DNA of 64,000 nt from Aeromonas schubertii (GTDB taxonomy: Bacteria > Pseudomonadota > Gammaproteobacteria > Enterobacterales > Aeromonadaceae). Below are positions 7,334 through 16,435 of the stretch, in pieces. A program made the translations under genes and the position numbers. The stretch covers positions 62,001-126,000 of the forward strand of contig NZ_CDDB01000011.1 of NCBI RefSeq assembly GCF_000820105.1, written 5' to 3'. The notes under the pieces were generated by a model. It searched no databases, was not told where the DNA came from, and saw only the letters and a list, made by a program, of their open reading frames with translations. How positions within the stretch are numbered: the stretch's first letter is position 1; each line of letters starts with the position of its first letter.

Positions 7334-7972
7334 ATGAAGAAGATCACCCTCTCCCTGCTGGCCCTCTCTGCCCTGACCGCCCACTCTGCCTTCGCGGCCG
7401 ACGCCTTCAGTTATGCCAAGGGCGCTGCCACCTGGGCACACACCAAGTCCGATTATCTCAAGGACTTGAACAGCCCCCGTGACAGTGAGTCGACCCGCGA
7501 CTTTGGCGGTGTGACCCTGGATCTCTCCAAGTCCTTTGCCGGTAACTTCTATGGTCGCCTCGGCAGCGAGTACACCTCTCGCCAGCATGGCAACGACGGC
7601 ATGGGCATCTACAACGCCGGTATCGGTATGTTTACCCCCCTCAGCACCGGCTTGAACCTCTACGGTGAGATGGGCGCCATGGGCTACACCCTGGAGCGCG
7701 AGCTGGCTCACGATGTGAAAGGGTGGGATGCGATCTCTCGCAAGAGCAGCGGCAGCCTGTACGGCGAAGTGGGTCTGCGTTACGACGTTGGCAATGTGGA
7801 GCTCTCCACCGCCTACCGTTACGCCAACATGACCAAGGACATGCACGACTTCAAGGTGGGGGCTGCCTACAAGCTGAGCCCTGCCTGGGCCCTGACCGCC
7901 GACTACACCTATCGCAACTGGGATCTGCAGAAGGGTTCCATCTCCAGCCTGGGCGTGAAATACAGCTTCTGA
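7334..7972 (+). CDS. Outer-membrane beta-barrel protein
   Basis: 212 residues with a clear signal peptide (MKKITLSLLALSALTAHSAFA). Alternating amphipathic strands follow (SLYGEVGLRYDVG, SSLGVKYSF) and the C-terminal residue is Phe, the usual BAM-recognition end for outer-membrane barrels. The size suits an eight-stranded OmpA/OmpX-type barrel. The ATG follows GGAG. No specific ligand or homologue is recognised. A strong terminator follows. Confidence 0.8.
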   Translation: MKKITLSLLALSALTAHSAFAADAFSYAKGAATWAHTKSDYLKDLNSPRDSESTRDFGGVTLDLSKSFAGNFYGRLGSEYTSRQHGNDGMGIYNAGIGMFTPLSTGLNLYGEMGAMGYTLERELAHDVKGWDAISRKSSGSLYGEVGLRYDVGNVELSTAYRYANMTKDMHDFKVGAAYKLSPAWALTADYTYRNWDLQKGSISSLGVKYSF

Positions 7973-7998
7973 TCCCCTGTCTGGTTTCCACCTCCTTT

Positions 7999-8026
7999 GG
8001 CCCGGTGCATCTGCCCGGGCCTTTTT
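7999..8026 (+). terminator. Rho-independent terminator
   Basis: GGCCCGG / CCGGGCC stem followed by TTTTT, 27 bp after the stop of the beta-barrel gene. Confidence 0.85.
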
Positions 8027-8046
8027 CATGGCGGTACGGGATAAAC

Positions 8047-8100
8047 TTATACAACTTGCATTTTCTTGTACAACCACTATAAAGAGAAATAGTTGTGCAA
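8047..8100 (+). promoter_or_regulatory. Photolyase-operon promoter with LitR-type boxes
   Basis: Three near-identical palindromic octamers, TTATACAA (8047-8054), TTGTACAA (8066-8073) and TTGTGCAA (8093-8100), surround a promoter. The promoter is -35 TTGCAT at 8056-8061 and -10 TATAAA at 8078-8083, with a 16-bp spacer. TGTACA-type paired half sites are the recognised operators of LitR/CarH-family MerR regulators, and such a gene is the second gene of this operon, so autoregulation is likely. Confidence 0.65.
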
Positions 8101-8111
8101 GGAGGTGTGTC

Positions 8112-9050
8112 ATGTACAAGATTAATGTCGGGATCAGTGCCTGTCTGCTCGGGGCCGAGGTGCGCTATGACGGGGGCCACAAGCGCTCCCCCTTCTGCGA
8201 GCGTGAACTGGCCCAACACTTCGATTTTCATCCCCTCTGTCCCGAGATGGCCATCGGTCTCGGGGCGCCACGCCCCACCATACGTCTGGTGCGCCGCGAT
8301 GGCACCATTCGAGCCGAGGCGAGCAACGGCAGCTTTGACGTGACCGAGCGTCTCATCGCGTTTAGCGAACAGAAGGTACGCGAGCTCGACTTCCTCAGCG
8401 GCTACATCCTCTGCGCCAAGTCCCCCAGCTGCGGCATGGAGCGGGTGAAGGTCTACGGAGGCGAGGGGGCTGCCAAGGAGGGGGTTGGGCTGTTTGCCCA
8501 GGCCCTGATGAAGGCGCATCCCCTGTTACCGGTGGAGGAGGAGGGGAGGCTCAACGATCCCATCTTGCGTGAGAACTTCGTGCTGCGAGTCTTTGCCTAC
8601 CACGACTGGCAGCGGCTGGCACGCCAGGAGCTGAGCGCGGCGCGCCTTATCGCCTTTCACTCCCGTTACAAGTATCTGGTGCTCTCCCATGCCCCCGATG
8701 CCTACCGTCGTCTTGGCAGCCTGCTCGGACGCCTCGACGAGCGACCCCTCGATGAGGTGGCTGACACCTATATCGCCGGTCTGATGGCGGCCCTGACCCG
8801 GCGTGCCAACCGCAAGGGGCACTCCAATGTGTTGCAGCATCTGCAGGGCTATTTCAAGCGCCACCTGAGCTCACCCCAGCGCCAGGAGCTGGCCGAGGTG
8901 ATCCACAAGTATCGGGTCGGCCTGTTGCCACTGTTGGTCCCCATGACCCTGATCCGTCACTACCTGCGTGAATTTCCGAACCCCTATCTGGCGTCGCAGG
9001 TCTACCTGCAGCCCCATCCCGAATCCTTGAAGTTGAGGTACAGCCTGTGA
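8112..9050 (+). CDS. DUF523 and DUF1722 fusion protein
   Basis: 312 residues, with AAGGAGG upstream of the ATG. Residues about 1-150 match DUF523 (ISACLLGAEVRYDGGHK, LCPEMAIGLGAPRPTIRL, KSPSCGMERVKVY). The remainder matches DUF1722 (YbgA-type; HSRYKYLVLSHAPDAYRRLG). Conserved cysteines in ACLLG, LCPE and SCG suggest a metal or thiol role for DUF523, but activity is unproven. In E. coli, ybgA lies directly upstream of phr, and here the gene heads an operon with a LitR-like regulator and photolyase. That supports a light- or DNA-damage-linked function. It overlaps the next gene by 4 bp. Confidence 0.88.
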   Translation: MYKINVGISACLLGAEVRYDGGHKRSPFCERELAQHFDFHPLCPEMAIGLGAPRPTIRLVRRDGTIRAEASNGSFDVTERLIAFSEQKVRELDFLSGYILCAKSPSCGMERVKVYGGEGAAKEGVGLFAQALMKAHPLLPVEEEGRLNDPILRENFVLRVFAYHDWQRLARQELSAARLIAFHSRYKYLVLSHAPDAYRRLGSLLGRLDERPLDEVADTYIAGLMAALTRRANRKGHSNVLQHLQGYFKRHLSSPQRQELAEVIHKYRVGLLPLLVPMTLIRHYLREFPNPYLASQVYLQPHPESLKLRYSL

Positions 9051-9862
9051 CCGAACCCTCTCTCTACCCCATTCGTGACGTGGCACGTCTGACCGGGGTC
9101 AACCCGGTCACCCTGAGGGCCTGGCAGCGCCGTTATGGTCTGGTGGTGCCACAGCGTACCGAGAAGGGGCATCGCCTCTACAGCGAGCAGGATATCGCCC
9201 TGATCCGGCGTATTCTCGCCTGGCTCGAGCTGGGGGTCAGCATCGGTCAGGTGCGTCCACTGCTGGAGCAGGATCCCCCGGCTGCGAAAGGCCTGCCGGA
9301 TCACTGGCAGGAGAAGGTGGAGTCCCTCGACTCGGCCTTGTTGGTCTTGAATCAGCGCCAACTGGAGTCGCTTCTCGGTGAGCTGACCGCCAATTACCCG
9401 CTGCCTCTGCTGCGCCGCCAGGTCTTTTCCCCCTGGCTGGCACATCTGGCCCGCCATCTGGAGCGTCCCGATGGTGCGGCGCTGTACGCCTATGCCCTGA
9501 ACTTCCTCGAGATCTATTTTGGCCGTCGTCTGGTGACCCAGGACAAAGGGGATCCCCTGACTCTGGCTGGCGTGGGGCGCCTGCCACCGCTCGAGCTGGT
9601 GCTGTGCGCCATGGAGGCCCGCGAGGCGGGCTTTATGGTCACTTTGCTGCCGCAGTTGACGGCCCGCGAGGCCCGTCTGTTGGCGCCACGTCTGAGCGGC
9701 CCCCTGCTGGTGCTGGTGGGGGCAGGAGTACCCGGCGAGGTGAGCGATAGCTGGCCCGAGGGGACAGTGCTGCTCGGTGAGATGCTCTCCCTCTATCCCG
9801 ACTACGCAGGTGGTGCCTTCCCCGGGGTTGGGGAGTGGCTAGCCGCAAGAGAGGGGGCCTGA
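9047..9862 (+). CDS. MerR-family regulator, LitR/CarH-like
   Basis: 271 residues from GTG, overlapping the preceding stop (GTGA). Residues 6-75 are a MerR winged helix (YPIRDVARLTGVNPVTLRAW; RRYGLVVPQRTEKGHRLYS), followed by a helical segment and a degenerate alpha/beta region. CarH and class I LitR bind adenosylcobalamin there through a DxHxxG motif. I see no such histidine motif, so this resembles the cobalamin-independent LitR type described in Pseudomonas, which works with other light sensors. It probably represses its own operon via the boxes at 8047-8100. Confidence 0.8.
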   Translation: MTEPSLYPIRDVARLTGVNPVTLRAWQRRYGLVVPQRTEKGHRLYSEQDIALIRRILAWLELGVSIGQVRPLLEQDPPAAKGLPDHWQEKVESLDSALLVLNQRQLESLLGELTANYPLPLLRRQVFSPWLAHLARHLERPDGAALYAYALNFLEIYFGRRLVTQDKGDPLTLAGVGRLPPLELVLCAMEAREAGFMVTLLPQLTAREARLLAPRLSGPLLVLVGAGVPGEVSDSWPEGTVLLGEMLSLYPDYAGGAFPGVGEWLAAREGA

Positions 9863-9863
9863 T

Positions 9864-11258
9864 ATGCAGCTCGTCTGGTTTCGCCAGGATCTGCGGATCG
9901 TCGATCACCGCGCCCTGACTCAGGCCTGCCAGCGCGCCCGCGAGCGCGGCGAGGCGGTGGCTGGACTCTTTATCATCAGCCGTGAGCAGTGGCGTCATCA
10001 CCATATGGCCGCCGTGCGCGAGCGCTTCTTGCTCGAGCGGGTCAACGAGCTGGGCGCCGAGCTGGCGCGCCTCGGCCTCCCGCTGCATCTTATCGAGGTG
10101 CCCTGGTTTGAGGAGATACCCGCCGCTTTGGCAAGCTGGGCGCAGGAGAGGGGGGTGAGCGAGCTGCATGCCCTGAGCGCCATCGAGATTGACGAGCGGC
10201 GCCGGGATGAGGCCGTCGCGGCGGCCCTGCCCATCCCCTGTCACTTCATCCCCGGCTGCTGCGTCTTCGCACCGGGGGAGATCCTCACCGGCAAGGGGGA
10301 GCCCTTCAAGGTGTTCACCCCCTTCAGCCGGGCCTGGCTTGGGCAACTGGCGTCGCGGGGATTTTCCCTGCTGCCGCCTCCTCGTCCGGTTGCGGCCCCA
10401 TTGTCGTGGCAGCCTCTGTCATTGCCCGAGCGCAGCGAGCACGAGCAGCGGGTGCTGGCCCATTGGCCGGTAGCCGAGGGGGAGGCCGAGGGGCGCCTGT
10501 GCAGTTTTGTGGAGGAGGGGCTGCTTGCCTATGGGCAGTGGCGCGATTTTCCAGCGCAGGATGGCACCTCAAGCCTCTCTGCCTATCTGGCCGCGGGAGT
10601 CTTGAGCCCCAACCAGTGCCTCGCGGCCATCCAGACTGGCCTAGGCACCCTTCCTATGGAGAAGGAGGCGCCCGGTTTTGCCTGGCTCAATGAGCTCATC
10701 TGGCGCGAATTCTACCGCCATCTGCTCTACCTGGCGCCGCGCCTCTCCAGAAACCAGCCGTTTCAACAGCACACCCGGGCGCTGGCCTGGAGCCATGATG
10801 AGGAGCATTTCCTCGCCTGGTGTGAGGGGCGTACCGGTTATCCCATCGTCGATGCGGCCATGCGCTGCCTGCGGCAGACCGGTTGGATGCACAACCGGCT
10901 GCGCATGATAGTGGCGAGCTTTCTCACCAAGGATCTGCACATCTCCTGGCGCCGGGGGGAGGATTATTTCATGAGCCAGCTGATCGACGGGGATCTGGCC
11001 GCCAACAACGGTGGCTGGCAATGGGCGGCCGGCACCGGAGCCGATGCGGCGCCCTATTTCCGGGTCTTTAACCCCACCACCCAGGGGCAGCGCTTCGATC
11101 CTGAAGGGGCCTTTATTCGCCGCTGGGTACCCGAGCTGGCGGCCCTGCCCGCCACCCGTCTGCATCAGCCCGGTCCCGTCGGCGCCTATCCGGCCCCCAT
11201 CGTCGATCACGGCGCGGCCCGTCTGCGCGCCATCGCCATGTTTAAAGCGTTGGGGTGA
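9864..11258 (+). CDS. phrB: Deoxyribodipyrimidine photolyase
   Basis: 464 residues, close to the 472 of E. coli PhrB. It has the N-terminal antenna domain (LVWFRQDLRIVDHRAL) and the FAD-binding helical domain (WLNELIWREFYRHLL; CLRQTGWMHNRLRMIVASFLTKDL; GDLAANNGGWQWAAGTGADA; YFRVFNPTTQGQRFDP), all typical of class I CPD photolyases. It repairs cyclobutane pyrimidine dimers using blue light. The gene starts 1 bp after the regulator's stop, so translation is coupled within the operon. Confidence 0.95.
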   Translation: MQLVWFRQDLRIVDHRALTQACQRARERGEAVAGLFIISREQWRHHHMAAVRERFLLERVNELGAELARLGLPLHLIEVPWFEEIPAALASWAQERGVSELHALSAIEIDERRRDEAVAAALPIPCHFIPGCCVFAPGEILTGKGEPFKVFTPFSRAWLGQLASRGFSLLPPPRPVAAPLSWQPLSLPERSEHEQRVLAHWPVAEGEAEGRLCSFVEEGLLAYGQWRDFPAQDGTSSLSAYLAAGVLSPNQCLAAIQTGLGTLPMEKEAPGFAWLNELIWREFYRHLLYLAPRLSRNQPFQQHTRALAWSHDEEHFLAWCEGRTGYPIVDAAMRCLRQTGWMHNRLRMIVASFLTKDLHISWRRGEDYFMSQLIDGDLAANNGGWQWAAGTGADAAPYFRVFNPTTQGQRFDPEGAFIRRWVPELAALPATRLHQPGPVGAYPAPIVDHGAARLRAIAMFKALG

Positions 11259-11452
11259 GTCATCGATGCCTCTGTTTCTTCGTCGCTTTGGGAAGGGGAG
11301 AGAGGGGCTGGCGCGGCCATATCAGACTACGCCTTCATCCGGCTGAGATAGACTTGCTATTGGGGGCAGGGGTGTGTGCGCTGGTACAGCCCCTTCTCTG
11401 GCTGGTGCTGTTGCCCTTGATGATCAGGGCAACCGGATGGGGAGGCGAGATC

Positions 11453-11677
11453 ATGAGCCATGACGAGACCCTGCTCTTTACCAAGTGGACCCGGGAGCCG
11501 GAGCCTTCCGGTGTGAGGTCAGCCCTTACGGATCACTTTCTGGTGGTCTCCTGTCATCGCAATGGGATTGGCGTGCTCGAGCGCGTCACCTTGCAAAATG
11601 TCAATGATCTCTCCGAGATGGAGGTCGAGAGTCATGAGTTACAGGGCTCGGGCCGTTGGCATCGTGGTTGGGATTAG
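11453..11677 (+). CDS. Small Trp-rich protein (TIGR02450-like)
   Basis: 74 residues from an ATG preceded by GGGGAGG. The motif LLFTKWT near the N-terminus, a central beta-rich stretch and the ending GRWHRGWD match the pattern of the small TIGR02450 Trp-rich family (KLL.SKWTA...W..GW). Function is unknown. It lies 195 bp after phrB on the same strand and may belong to the photolyase regulon. The frame is open further upstream to 11255, but that extension has no ribosome site. Confidence 0.6.
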   Translation: MSHDETLLFTKWTREPEPSGVRSALTDHFLVVSCHRNGIGVLERVTLQNVNDLSEMEVESHELQGSGRWHRGWD

Positions 11678-11729
11678 TTCCGGGAAGCCAACGTCTCCTG
11701 TTTTATCCTCTCCTGACAAGGGCTCACTG

Positions 11730-11766
11730 ATAGCCTGCAACTATCAAGTTCCCAGGCAGCAACTAT
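11730..11766 (+). promoter_or_regulatory. OxyR-type site upstream of dps
   Basis: ATAG-N7-CTAT-N7-CCAG-N7-CTAT: three of the four tetranucleotide contacts of the OxyR tetramer consensus are exact, with exact spacing. It ends next to a possible -35 (TTATCC, 11767-11772) with a 17-bp spacer to TATTCT (11790-11795). dps is a known OxyR target in E. coli. Confidence 0.6.
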
Positions 11767-11825
11767 TATCCCTCCACTTCCTGAGTGATTATTCTGGCTC
11801 TGTTCCCAAGATTTGGAGGTGTTTC

Positions 11826-12293
11826 ATGAAAAATGCTATCGGTCTCGATGCCGCTCAATCCCAGGCGCTGGCCGCCGAGCTTAACCAGCTCCTCTCCAGC
11901 TACCAGATCCTCTACATGAACGTGCGCGGTTTTCACTGGAATATTCGCGGCAACCAATTCTTCGAGCTGCACCTGAAGTTCGAGGAGATCTACAACGATC
12001 TGCTGCTCAAGGTCGATGAGCTGGCCGAGCGGATCCTCACCCTGGGGGCCGTGCCCGAGCACAGTTTCAGCCGCTATCTGACCCTCTCCTCCATCGCCGA
12101 GGCACAGGGCGTTCACGATGGGCGCGCCTGCATCGAATCCCTGCTGGCGGGTTTTCGCGAGCTGCTGATGGCCCAGCGCGCCATATTGAGCCAGGCCGCC
12201 GAGGCCGGCGACGAAGGTACCGGCTCCCTGCTCTCTGACTACATCCAGCAGCAAGAGAAGCTGGTGTGGATGTTGCGAGCCTATCTCGACTAA
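11826..12293 (+). CDS. dps: Dps-family ferritin-like DNA/iron protein
   Basis: 155 residues. The ferroxidase-site pattern is present (NVRGFHWNIRG, FFELHLKFEEIYNDLLLKVDELAERI), giving His and Asp/Glu ligands at the dimer interface. The protein lacks a long Lys-rich N-terminal tail, so it may store iron and quench peroxide more than it binds DNA. The ATG follows TTTGGAGGTGTTTC. The region upstream carries an OxyR-type palindrome, consistent with peroxide induction. It is a single gene with its own terminator. Confidence 0.93.
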   Translation: MKNAIGLDAAQSQALAAELNQLLSSYQILYMNVRGFHWNIRGNQFFELHLKFEEIYNDLLLKVDELAERILTLGAVPEHSFSRYLTLSSIAEAQGVHDGRACIESLLAGFRELLMAQRAILSQAAEAGDEGTGSLLSDYIQQQEKLVWMLRAYLD

Positions 12294-12333
12294 GACATTT
12301 TTTCCTTCCTTGCCATACCGTTATCCACCCTTT

Positions 12334-12356
12334 ACCGCCCTCTGGGCGGTTTTTTT
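12334..12356 (+). terminator. dps terminator
   Basis: ACCGCCC TCT GGGCGGT followed by seven T residues, 40 bp after the dps stop. Confidence 0.9.
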
Positions 12357-12368
12357 ATGGTGATGAAA

Positions 12369-12382
12369 TTGATTCAGATCAA
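12369..12382 (+). promoter_or_regulatory. FNR site upstream of hcp
   Basis: TTGAT-TCAG-ATCAA is a perfect match to the FNR consensus. It is centred about 70 bp upstream of a start expected from the -10-like TAGAAT at 12434-12439, one of the helical positions used by class I FNR promoters. hcp-hcr is FNR-activated in E. coli. Confidence 0.8.
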
Positions 12383-12482
12383 ACGAATATAAACTAACAA
12401 TCAGAATGCCTATTCAATCGGCGGGGTCAGGCATAGAATCGCCGCAAAACAGACAAATGAAATGTCAATTAGGAGTGGCATC

Positions 12483-14132
12483 ATGTTTTGTGTGCAATGT
12501 GAACAGACCATCCGTACCCCGGCCGGCAACGGCTGCGCCTTCGCCCAGGGCATGTGCGGCAAGACCGCCGAGACCTCCGATCTGCAGGACGTGCTCATCT
12601 ATACCCTGCAAGGGGTGAGTGCCTGGGCCGAGCTTGCTCGCGAGCACGGCATCGTGGATCGCGCCATCGACGCCTTCGTCCCCCAAGCCTTCTTTGCCAC
12701 CCTGACCAACGTCAACTTCGACTCCGATCGCATCATCGCCTACGTGCGCCAGGCTCTCGCCTTCCGTCAGCAACTGGCCGGGCGCATCGGTGCCTTCGCC
12801 GTGGATCTCACCGCCCTGCCTGCCGCGGCCACCTTCGAGCCGGGTGAAGAGAAATTGAGCCAGCTCGCCGTGGCTCCCCAGGCCGCCGTCAATCGCGGCA
12901 AGGATCGGGTCAGCGAGGATGTCATGGGGCTGCGCCTGCTCTGCCTCTACGGCCTCAAGGGGGCTGCCGCCTACATGGAGCACGCCCGGGTGCTGGGGGA
13001 GCAGGACGATGCCATTGGCGCCGAGTTCCATCGCATCATGGCCTGGCTGGCCACCGATCCCGCCGAGGTTGCCCCCTTGCTCCAGTGCGCCATGGACATT
13101 GGCCTGCTCAACTTCAAGATAATGGAGATGCTCGATCGTGGTGAGACCAATGCCTTTGGCCATCCGGAGCCGACCCGGGTGCGCGTTACCCCGGTGCCGG
13201 GCAAGTGCATCCTGGTCTCCGGCCACGACATGGTGGACCTCAAACTCATCCTTGAGCAGACCGCTGGCACCGGTATCAACGTCTATACCCATGGTGAGAT
13301 GCTGCCGGCCCTGGCCTACCCCTTCTTCAAGCAGTATCCGCACCTGGTGGGCAACTATGGCTCAGCCTGGCAGAACCAGCAAAAAGAGTTCGCCAACTTC
13401 CCGGGCGCCGTGGTGATGACCTCCAACTGCATCATAGACCCCAACGTGGGCAGCTATAGCGATCGTATCTTCACTCGCTCCATCGTCGGCTGGCCCGGTG
13501 TCACCCATCTGGAAGGGGAGGATTTCTCCGCCGTGATCGCCAAGGCCCAGGTACTGGATGGCTTCAAGCATGAAGAGCTGGAGCACTTCATCACCATCGG
13601 CTTTGCCCGCAATGCCCTGATGCAGGCGGCCCCCGCCGTTATCGACAGGGTCAAGAGCGGCGACATCAAGCACTTCTTCCTGGTCGGTGGCTGTGACGGC
13701 GATCGTGCCGAGCGCGCCTACTACACCGAATTTGCCAAGGCAGTGCCGCAGGACAGCCTGCTGCTCACCCTGGGCTGCGGCAAGTACAAGTTCAACAAGC
13801 TGGAGTTCGGCGATATCCAGGGCATTCCGCGCCTGCTCGATGTGGGTCAGTGCAACGATGCCTACTCTGCCATCCAGCTCGCCCTGGCCCTGGCCGATGC
13901 CTTCGAGTGCGGGGTCAACGACCTGCCCCTGACCCTGGTGCTCTCCTGGTTCGAGCAAAAAGCCATCGTCATCCTGCTCACCCTGCTGGCGCTGGGTGTG
14001 AAGAATATTCGCACCGGCCCGACCGCGCCCCCCTTCCTCACGCCTCATCTCATCCAGGTGTTGGAGGAGCAGTTTGGCCTCAAGGGAACCACCACGGCCG
14101 AGGCCGATCTGGCCGAGATCCTGGCGGCCTGA
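12483..14132 (+). CDS. hcp: Hybrid cluster protein (NO reductase)
   Basis: 549 residues. The N-terminal cysteines C3, C6, C18 and C25 are spaced CxxC-x11-C-x6-C, as in the Hcp of facultative anaerobes, which carries a [2Fe-2S] cluster. The hybrid-cluster ligands lie in later conserved blocks ([48 protein letters not shown]). Hcp reduces NO at low concentration in the cytoplasm during anaerobic nitrate or nitrite respiration, with Hcr as its reductase. It is preceded by a consensus FNR site. The ATG 12483 follows TTAGGAG. Confidence 0.97.
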   Translation: MFCVQCEQTIRTPAGNGCAFAQGMCGKTAETSDLQDVLIYTLQGVSAWAELAREHGIVDRAIDAFVPQAFFATLTNVNFDSDRIIAYVRQALAFRQQLAGRIGAFAVDLTALPAAATFEPGEEKLSQLAVAPQAAVNRGKDRVSEDVMGLRLLCLYGLKGAAAYMEHARVLGEQDDAIGAEFHRIMAWLATDPAEVAPLLQCAMDIGLLNFKIMEMLDRGETNAFGHPEPTRVRVTPVPGKCILVSGHDMVDLKLILEQTAGTGINVYTHGEMLPALAYPFFKQYPHLVGNYGSAWQNQQKEFANFPGAVVMTSNCIIDPNVGSYSDRIFTRSIVGWPGVTHLEGEDFSAVIAKAQVLDGFKHEELEHFITIGFARNALMQAAPAVIDRVKSGDIKHFFLVGGCDGDRAERAYYTEFAKAVPQDSLLLTLGCGKYKFNKLEFGDIQGIPRLLDVGQCNDAYSAIQLALALADAFECGVNDLPLTLVLSWFEQKAIVILLTLLALGVKNIRTGPTAPPFLTPHLIQVLEEQFGLKGTTTAEADLAEILAA

Positions 14133-14154
14133 TCCCCGTCTCTTATCTGCGTTT

Positions 14155-14180
14155 GGCGAGCCGCCCGGCTCGCCTTTTTT
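14155..14180 (+). terminator. Terminator between hcp and hcr
   Basis: GGCGAGCCG / CGGCTCGCC stem with a 2-nt loop followed by TTTTTT, located between two genes that are normally co-transcribed. It would lower hcr expression relative to hcp. Confidence 0.8.
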
Positions 14181-14204
14181 CACCTCGCACCGAGGAGCCT
14201 GACC

Positions 14205-15194
14205 ATGACCTCACTTAGCCTCACCTGCATTGGCCGCCGCGCCGAGACCCACGACGTGGTGAGCTGGCAACTTGCCCCCCAGGAGGGGAGTCTGCCGCCC
14301 GTGCTTGCCGGCCAGTGCGTGACCCTGCATACCGAGATTGACGGTGTCTCCCACCGCCGCGCCTACACCCTGTCGTCGGCCCCCCATGATCCCTTCTGGA
14401 CAGTCACCATCAAGGCCGTGGGCAAGGTTTCCAGCCATCTGCACCAGAGCCTGATGGTGGGCGATACCATCCGGGTCGACGGTCCCTTCGGGGAGTTCAA
14501 CCTGAGCGCATTGCCTTGCGATCGCCCTTTGCTGCTCAGCGCCGGCTCTGGCGTTACCCCCATGTGGGCCATGCTGCGCGATGAGCTGGCCAAACGGAGC
14601 GATGCCGATATCCGCTTTATTCACAGTGCCCGCTCGCCACAGGATGTGATCTTTGGCCGGGAGCTGGCCTCCCTGGCCGAGGCACACCCCGGCGTGCGCC
14701 ACGCCCTGGTGCTGGAAGAGGCGCCAGCCGATCACCCCTGGGTGGGGCGTCTCACGCCGGACATGCTCAGAGAGTTGGCACCGGATCTGCTTGGCCGCCA
14801 TGTCTACCTGTGTGGTCCTGCCCCCTATATGGAGGCGGTGGGCGCCATGCTGGTCGAGCTGGGGCTGCCTGCCGGACAACTGCATCAGGAGTCCTTTGGT
14901 TTGCCAGTCGCCGAGCCTGTACCCGAGTCCCTGGATCACTTCTGGCTGACCCTGAAAAAGAGTGGCAAGCGGGTGAGGATATTGCCGGGGCAAACCCTGC
15001 TGGCGGCGCTGGAAGCGGCAGGGGAGAGCATGCAGGCTGCCTGCCGGGCCGGTGTGTGTGGGGCCTGTCGCTGCACCACCACGGGTGAGATCGAGCGCCA
15101 GAGTGTGGTGACCCTGAGTACACAGGATCTGGAGAGTGGTGTGGCCCTGGCCTGCTCCTGCACCGCCAGAGGGGATGTCAGCCTCGACTATTAA
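14205..15194 (+). CDS. hcr: NADH oxidoreductase for Hcp
   Basis: 329 residues. An N-terminal FAD domain (HRRAYTLSSAPHD) and an NAD domain (LLLSAGSGVTPMWAML, YLCGPAPYMEAV) are followed by a C-terminal plant-type [2Fe-2S] ferredoxin. The ferredoxin ligands are CRAGVCGAC plus a later ACSC. It passes electrons from NADH to Hcp. The gene lies 72 bp downstream of hcp, beyond a terminator, with its own strong ribosome site (GAGGAG). Confidence 0.94.
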   Translation: MTSLSLTCIGRRAETHDVVSWQLAPQEGSLPPVLAGQCVTLHTEIDGVSHRRAYTLSSAPHDPFWTVTIKAVGKVSSHLHQSLMVGDTIRVDGPFGEFNLSALPCDRPLLLSAGSGVTPMWAMLRDELAKRSDADIRFIHSARSPQDVIFGRELASLAEAHPGVRHALVLEEAPADHPWVGRLTPDMLRELAPDLLGRHVYLCGPAPYMEAVGAMLVELGLPAGQLHQESFGLPVAEPVPESLDHFWLTLKKSGKRVRILPGQTLLAALEAAGESMQAACRAGVCGACRCTTTGEIERQSVVTLSTQDLESGVALACSCTARGDVSLDY

Positions 15195-15278
15195 GGTGTC
15201 AATTGTGTCATCATCTTTTCCCGACGGGAGTGGCAGGGTAGACTCTGTCCCGGTTTTTAACGACTGCGGGATAACAAG

Positions 15279-16292
15279 ATGACCATTTTGGTAACGGGTG
15301 GAGCCGGTTATATCGGCTCCCATACGCTGGTAGAGCTGCTCTCTGATGGGCAGCAGGTGGTGGTGCTGGACAACCTTTCCAATTCGTCACCGGAGTCTCT
15401 CAAGCGAGTCGAGCAGATCACCGGCAAGGGGGTCACCTTCGTCGAGGGAGATGTGCTGGACAGAGCCTGTCTGCAGCGTCTGTTTGCCGAGCACAAGATA
15501 GAGGCGGTCATTCACTTCGCCGGCCTCAAGGCGGTGGGGGAGTCGACCCGGATCCCGCTCACCTACTACCAGAACAATGTTACCGGCACCCTGGTTTTGT
15601 GCGAGGAAATGGCCAGGGCCGGGGTGTTTCGCCTGGTGTTCAGCTCCTCGGCCACCGTCTACGGGGATCCCGCTTCGGTGCCCATCCGCGAGCACTTCCC
15701 GACCGGGGCCACCAACCCCTATGGCCGCTCCAAGCTGATGGTCGAAGAGATGCTGCGCGATCTCAGCGCCTCCGATCCCCGCTGGTCCATCGTGCTGCTG
15801 CGTTACTTCAACCCGGTCGGCGCCCATGAGAGCGGCCTCATCGGTGAAGACCCGAGCGGTATCCCCAACAACCTGCTCCCCTACATCAGCCAGGTTGGGG
15901 TCGGCAAGCTCAAGGAGTTGGGCGTGTTTGGCAACGACTACCCCACGGTCGATGGCACCGGGGTGCGTGATTACATCCACGTGGTGGATCTCGCCATCGG
16001 CCATCTCAAGGCGCTGGCGCGTATCGCAGCCGACACCGGCGTCTTCACCTACAACCTGGGGACGGGTCAGGGCTACTCGGTGCTGGAGATGGTCAGGGCG
16101 TTCGAGGTGGCGAGCGGTCGCCCCATCCCTTACCAGATCAAGCCTCGCCGGCCTGGGGATATTGCCGAGTGCTGGGCCGATCCGGCTCTGGCTCGTGACG
16201 AGCTGGGCTGGCAGGCCGAGCGGGGGCTCGAGCAGATGATGGTCGATACCTGGCGCTGGCAGAGCGGTAATCCCAACGGCTACCACGGCTAA
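15279..16292 (+). CDS. galE: UDP-glucose 4-epimerase
   Basis: 337 residues (E. coli 338). It has the [12 protein letters not shown]-binding loop, the catalytic segment [10 protein letters not shown], the YGRSK (YxxxK) motif, and [18 protein letters not shown]. It interconverts UDP-glucose and UDP-galactose for galactose use and surface polysaccharide precursors. It stands alone here, without galT, galK or galM, so a role in envelope sugar supply is at least as likely as galactose catabolism. Confidence 0.96.
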   Translation: MTILVTGGAGYIGSHTLVELLSDGQQVVVLDNLSNSSPESLKRVEQITGKGVTFVEGDVLDRACLQRLFAEHKIEAVIHFAGLKAVGESTRIPLTYYQNNVTGTLVLCEEMARAGVFRLVFSSSATVYGDPASVPIREHFPTGATNPYGRSKLMVEEMLRDLSASDPRWSIVLLRYFNPVGAHESGLIGEDPSGIPNNLLPYISQVGVGKLKELGVFGNDYPTVDGTGVRDYIHVVDLAIGHLKALARIAADTGVFTYNLGTGQGYSVLEMVRAFEVASGRPIPYQIKPRRPGDIAECWADPALARDELGWQAERGLEQMMVDTWRWQSGNPNGYHG

Positions 16293-16296
16293 CGAG

Positions 16297-16319
16297 AGAG
16301 GCGCCCAGGGGGCGCCTCT
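16297..16319 (+). terminator. galE terminator hairpin
   Basis: A perfect 10-bp stem AGAGGCGCCC / GGGCGCCTCT with a 3-nt loop, 5 bp after the stop. The T-tract is poor, so termination may be partial. Confidence 0.6.
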
Positions 16320-16435
16320 TGCTCTCTCTGTGAAGAGGATCTCAGTTTTCTGTTCTGAAAAGCCTACCAAATTTGCGCTTTTCTTCGTTTGATGTGAGAA
16401 ACGGTGGCTCATCATCCCGGTTAAGAGCCATCCTC

